DNA from: Georgenia sp. TF02-10
GTDB taxonomy: Bacteria > Actinomycetota > Actinomycetes > Actinomycetales > Actinomycetaceae
Direction: 5' to 3'
Assembly (NCBI RefSeq): GCF_022759505.1
Contig: NZ_CP094289.1
Coordinates: forward strand, 1,984,001-2,048,000
Length of the DNA stretch: 64,000 bases
How positions within the stretch are numbered: the stretch's first letter is position 1; each line of letters begins with the position of its first letter. The translations under genes and the position numbers were made by a program. This document shows, one piece after another, positions 62,439-64,000 of the stretch. The notes under the pieces were generated by a model. It did no database searches, had not been told where the DNA came from, and worked only from the letters and a program-made list of their open reading frames with translations.

Positions 62439-62451
62439 ATGACCGGTAACG
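62421..62451. promoter_or_regulatory. Inverted repeat over the CGNR gene start
   Basis: CGTTACCG (62421-62428) and CGGTAACG (62444-62451) are perfect complements with a 15-base A+T-richer spacer that contains the ATG at 62439. A DNA-binding protein here would block both transcription and translation of the CGNR gene and could reach the divergent MFS promoter. Confidence 0.5.
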
Positions 62452-63053
62452 GACGCGTGCCGGCGGACAGCGGCTATCCCGAGCCCGGAGGGCGAGCCCC
62501 GGCTCCGCCTCCGCTGCGCCTGGCTCAGGTCTTCGTCAACACCGCCGACCGCGAGGCCGGTGCGGACGCCCTGCAGAGTCCCGGCGACCTCGTGCAGTGG
62601 CTGGCCAGCTACGACCTGCTGGACGCGCGGGCACCCGCCGGGCCGGACGACATCGCCCTCGCGCTGGATCTGCGGGAGGGGCTGCGGGGCCTCTTCCTCA
62701 GCCACAACGACGGGCCGGACGCCGGCCCCACCGACCCGGACGACGTCAAGAATGAACGTCGGCTGGAGCGGGCCTTGGCGCAGCTGCCGGTACGCATGAC
62801 GGTCACCGGAGGCGTCGTGGGAACCGCGCCGTCGTCGGACTCCCCGGTCCGGGCCGCGCTCACCGAGATTGCCGTCGTCCTCGTCCGGGCGGACCCGGCC
62901 CAGCTGACGCGGCTGAAGGCGTGCCGGCGCGACGTGTGCCGCTGGGTGTTCTACGACTCCTCACGCAACCGGGGCAGCACCTGGTGCGCCATGGGCATCT
63001 GCGGGGCGCGCACCAAGATGGCGACCTACCGGGACCGCCGCCGCGATCGCTGA
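62439..63053 (+). CDS. CGNR zinc-finger transcriptional regulator
   Basis: A 204-residue protein with an N-terminal ABATE-like domain (RLAQVFVNTADREAGADALQ, DLVQWLASYDLLDARAPAGP) and the C-terminal CGNR-type finger: LKACRRDVCRWVFYDSSRN, then GSTWCAMGICGARTKMATYR, with Cys at four places and CGAR in place of CGNR. Family members are thought to be stress-responsive regulators. No Shine-Dalgarno sequence lies before the ATG, so it may be a leaderless mRNA. Confidence 0.86.
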   Translation: MTGNGRVPADSGYPEPGGRAPAPPPLRLAQVFVNTADREAGADALQSPGDLVQWLASYDLLDARAPAGPDDIALALDLREGLRGLFLSHNDGPDAGPTDPDDVKNERRLERALAQLPVRMTVTGGVVGTAPSSDSPVRAALTEIAVVLVRADPAQLTRLKACRRDVCRWVFYDSSRNRGSTWCAMGICGARTKMATYRDRRRDR

Positions 63054-63224
63054 CCCCCGGCGGCGTAGCGGCCGCCGACCGGGTTGGCGCTGGGCATGGC
63101 GTGCGCGTGATGTCCTTCCGCGGCCGGTGGTGACGGTCGTGGCCCGGCCGTCCTGGTGGCGGTCGTGCCCGTCTCGGCGGTGCTGGTGCCCAATCCGCGC
63201 TGTCCACCGTGGTGCGCTCTGACC

Positions 63225-63665
63225 TGTTCGTGCACAGCGGTTCTCCGTGAGGGACGAGCTGGGTGGGGCTGTGGAAGACGGGCCGCCGTGTCGGTCCCGG
63301 GCGCTAACTCTAGCACAGGCGTTCGATGAGAAGCTCGACGGCACGGGTGCTGGGGAGGGGTGGTGGTGATGACGACGGCGACGACGTCCGTGCCGCTGTC
63401 GCTGGTGACCTCGCCGCCGAGTGTGGCTTCCGCGTTGCCGCCCGCCAAGGGGTTGGCGGCCCTGGCGGGCGCAGCGGCGACGTCGGTGGCCGGTAGTGGC
63501 GCCCTGCCTGCTCGTGCACAGAACTTCTCCTCAAGCTGCGGGCTGGGTGGGTCTGTGGAGGGCGGGCGGTCGTGTCGGAGCCTCGCGCTAGCCTCGGTAC
63601 AAGCGTTCGATGAGAGGCTCGACGGCACGGGTGCGGGGAGGGGTGGTGGCGATGACGACGACGAT
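63225..63665 (+). repeat. Duplicated 5' region of a DUF222 HNH gene
   Basis: Two imperfect copies about 284 bp apart, 63225-63380 and 63508-63665. Each has TCGTGCACAG, a GCGTTCGATGAGA-type box, CTCGACGGCACGGGTG, GGGGAGGGGTGGTGG and an ATGACGACG start. The shared GTTCGA with degenerate left halves (TAGCAC-N4 and CGGTAC-N4) resembles the actinobacterial LexA box TCGAAC-N4-GTTCGA. Confidence 0.75.
63369..63520 (+). pseudogene. Truncated first copy of a DUF222 HNH gene start
   Basis: The upstream copy of the duplicated region has its own ATG (63369) and encodes TTATTSVPLSLVTSPPSVAS and AGAAATSVAGSGALPARAQN, the same type of Ala/Ser/Pro-rich N-terminus as the downstream gene. It then runs into the second copy's promoter region with no DUF222 domain. 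It is best read as a 5' fragment left by duplication or recombination. Confidence 0.5.
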
Positions 63666-64000
63666 GACGTCGGTGCCGCCGGCCCCGTCGGGTGTGCCCT
63701 CGCCCGCCGCCCCCGCTGCCGCCTCGCCGGCTGCAGCGCCCTCGCCCGCTGTGCCGGCTCCGGATGTGCTGGTGGGACTGGTCGCTGAGGCGGTGGCCGC
63801 CCTGTCATCGGGGGCGCCGGCCTCGGGCGCCGGCGGGTGGGGGCAGGCGGTGCGGGTGGGGGTGATCGGCGGGCTGGACGCGGTGATCAGGGACCTGACG
63901 GTGTACCGGGGGCAGGTGCTGCTGGCGCACCGGGAGGACGGGGGTTGGGGGACGGGGCAGGACCGGGACTTTGCGGACTGGCGCTCGCGGACCACCGGTG
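63652..64000 (+). CDS. HNH endonuclease with DUF222 (13E12 type), N-terminal part
   Basis: The gene runs off the right edge; 116 residues are visible. A Pro/Ala/Ser-rich leader is followed by LVGLVAEAVAALSSGAPASG and the DUF222 start WGQAVRVGVIGGLDAVIRDL, TVYRGQVLLAHREDGGWGTG and DRDFADWRSRTTG. In full-length relatives a C-terminal HNH nuclease follows. Such genes are multicopy in actinobacteria and in mycobacteria several lie under LexA control. GGGGAGGGG precedes the ATG. Confidence 0.77.
   Translation, partial: MTTTMTSVPPAPSGVPSPAAPAAASPAAAPSPAVPAPDVLVGLVAEAVAALSSGAPASGAGGWGQAVRVGVIGGLDAVIRDLTVYRGQVLLAHREDGGWGTGQDRDFADWRSRTTG

Overview
The window is very GC-rich, and almost every third codon position is G or C. 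It carries rbpA, a Ppm1-type mannosyltransferase next to Lnt, pafBC, helY, LigC/LigD-pol homologues, a helicase-degenerate PriA and a DUF222/13E12-type HNH gene. That combination points to an actinobacterium. Gene order (tatAC-pafCB-helY; rpe, hisE-hisG, PH protein; priA-HAD-fmt-rsmB) and the many short GC tandem repeats suggest a Micrococcales member of the Cellulomonas/Georgenia type. The order-level placement is inference.

1-6.7 kb: end of a carbamoyltransferase gene; a ribbon-helix-helix regulator/DUF4097/ABC-2 exporter operon with a double palindrome at its head; an AraC regulator; a LysE exporter coupled to a 3-hydroxyisobutyrate-dehydrogenase-like enzyme.

6.8-17.1 kb is accessory. It holds a small protein built on six exact 27-bp repeats, a relic of an arabinofuranosidase C-terminus, a TauE sulfite exporter behind a cysteine-containing leader peptide, an intact GH51 arabinofuranosidase, a YfcC transporter gene cut by an IS630-family element, a RES/Xre toxin-antitoxin pair whose antitoxin carries an extra ABM-like domain, and a zeta-toxin pair.

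17.1-28.8 kb: an AraC-VOC-UvrA-like set, a regulator/M23 peptidase operon, a TOPRIM protein, Tag glycosylase, an esterase with BioY, RbpA with a SigR-like promoter, and the lnt-ppm1 lipoprotein/polyprenol-mannose pair. 28.8-29.8 kb has no convincing gene but holds direct and inverted repeats.

29.8-49.8 kb is mostly conserved core: helY, diacylglycerol kinase-like gene, tatCA, glycerophosphodiester phosphodiesterase, pafCB, an ArsR-VOC fusion with its operator, an SRPBCC protein, a membrane-anchored DEDDh exonuclease with a zinc knuckle, LigC and LigD-pol (end-joining repair), DUF3866, a PH protein, hisG, hisE, and a ribXY-type riboflavin uptake pair behind an FMN riboswitch.

50-64 kb: putP, rpe, then an insertion of mobile/toxin material (vapBC, a second IS630 element, a doubly frameshifted yefM-yoeB), followed by rsmB-fmt-HAD-priA, an MFS transporter, a CGNR regulator, and the start of a DUF222 HNH gene whose 5' region is duplicated.

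Several operons use 4-bp start/stop overlaps (ATGA or GTGA), and three transcripts look leaderless. No tRNA, rRNA or CRISPR array was found.
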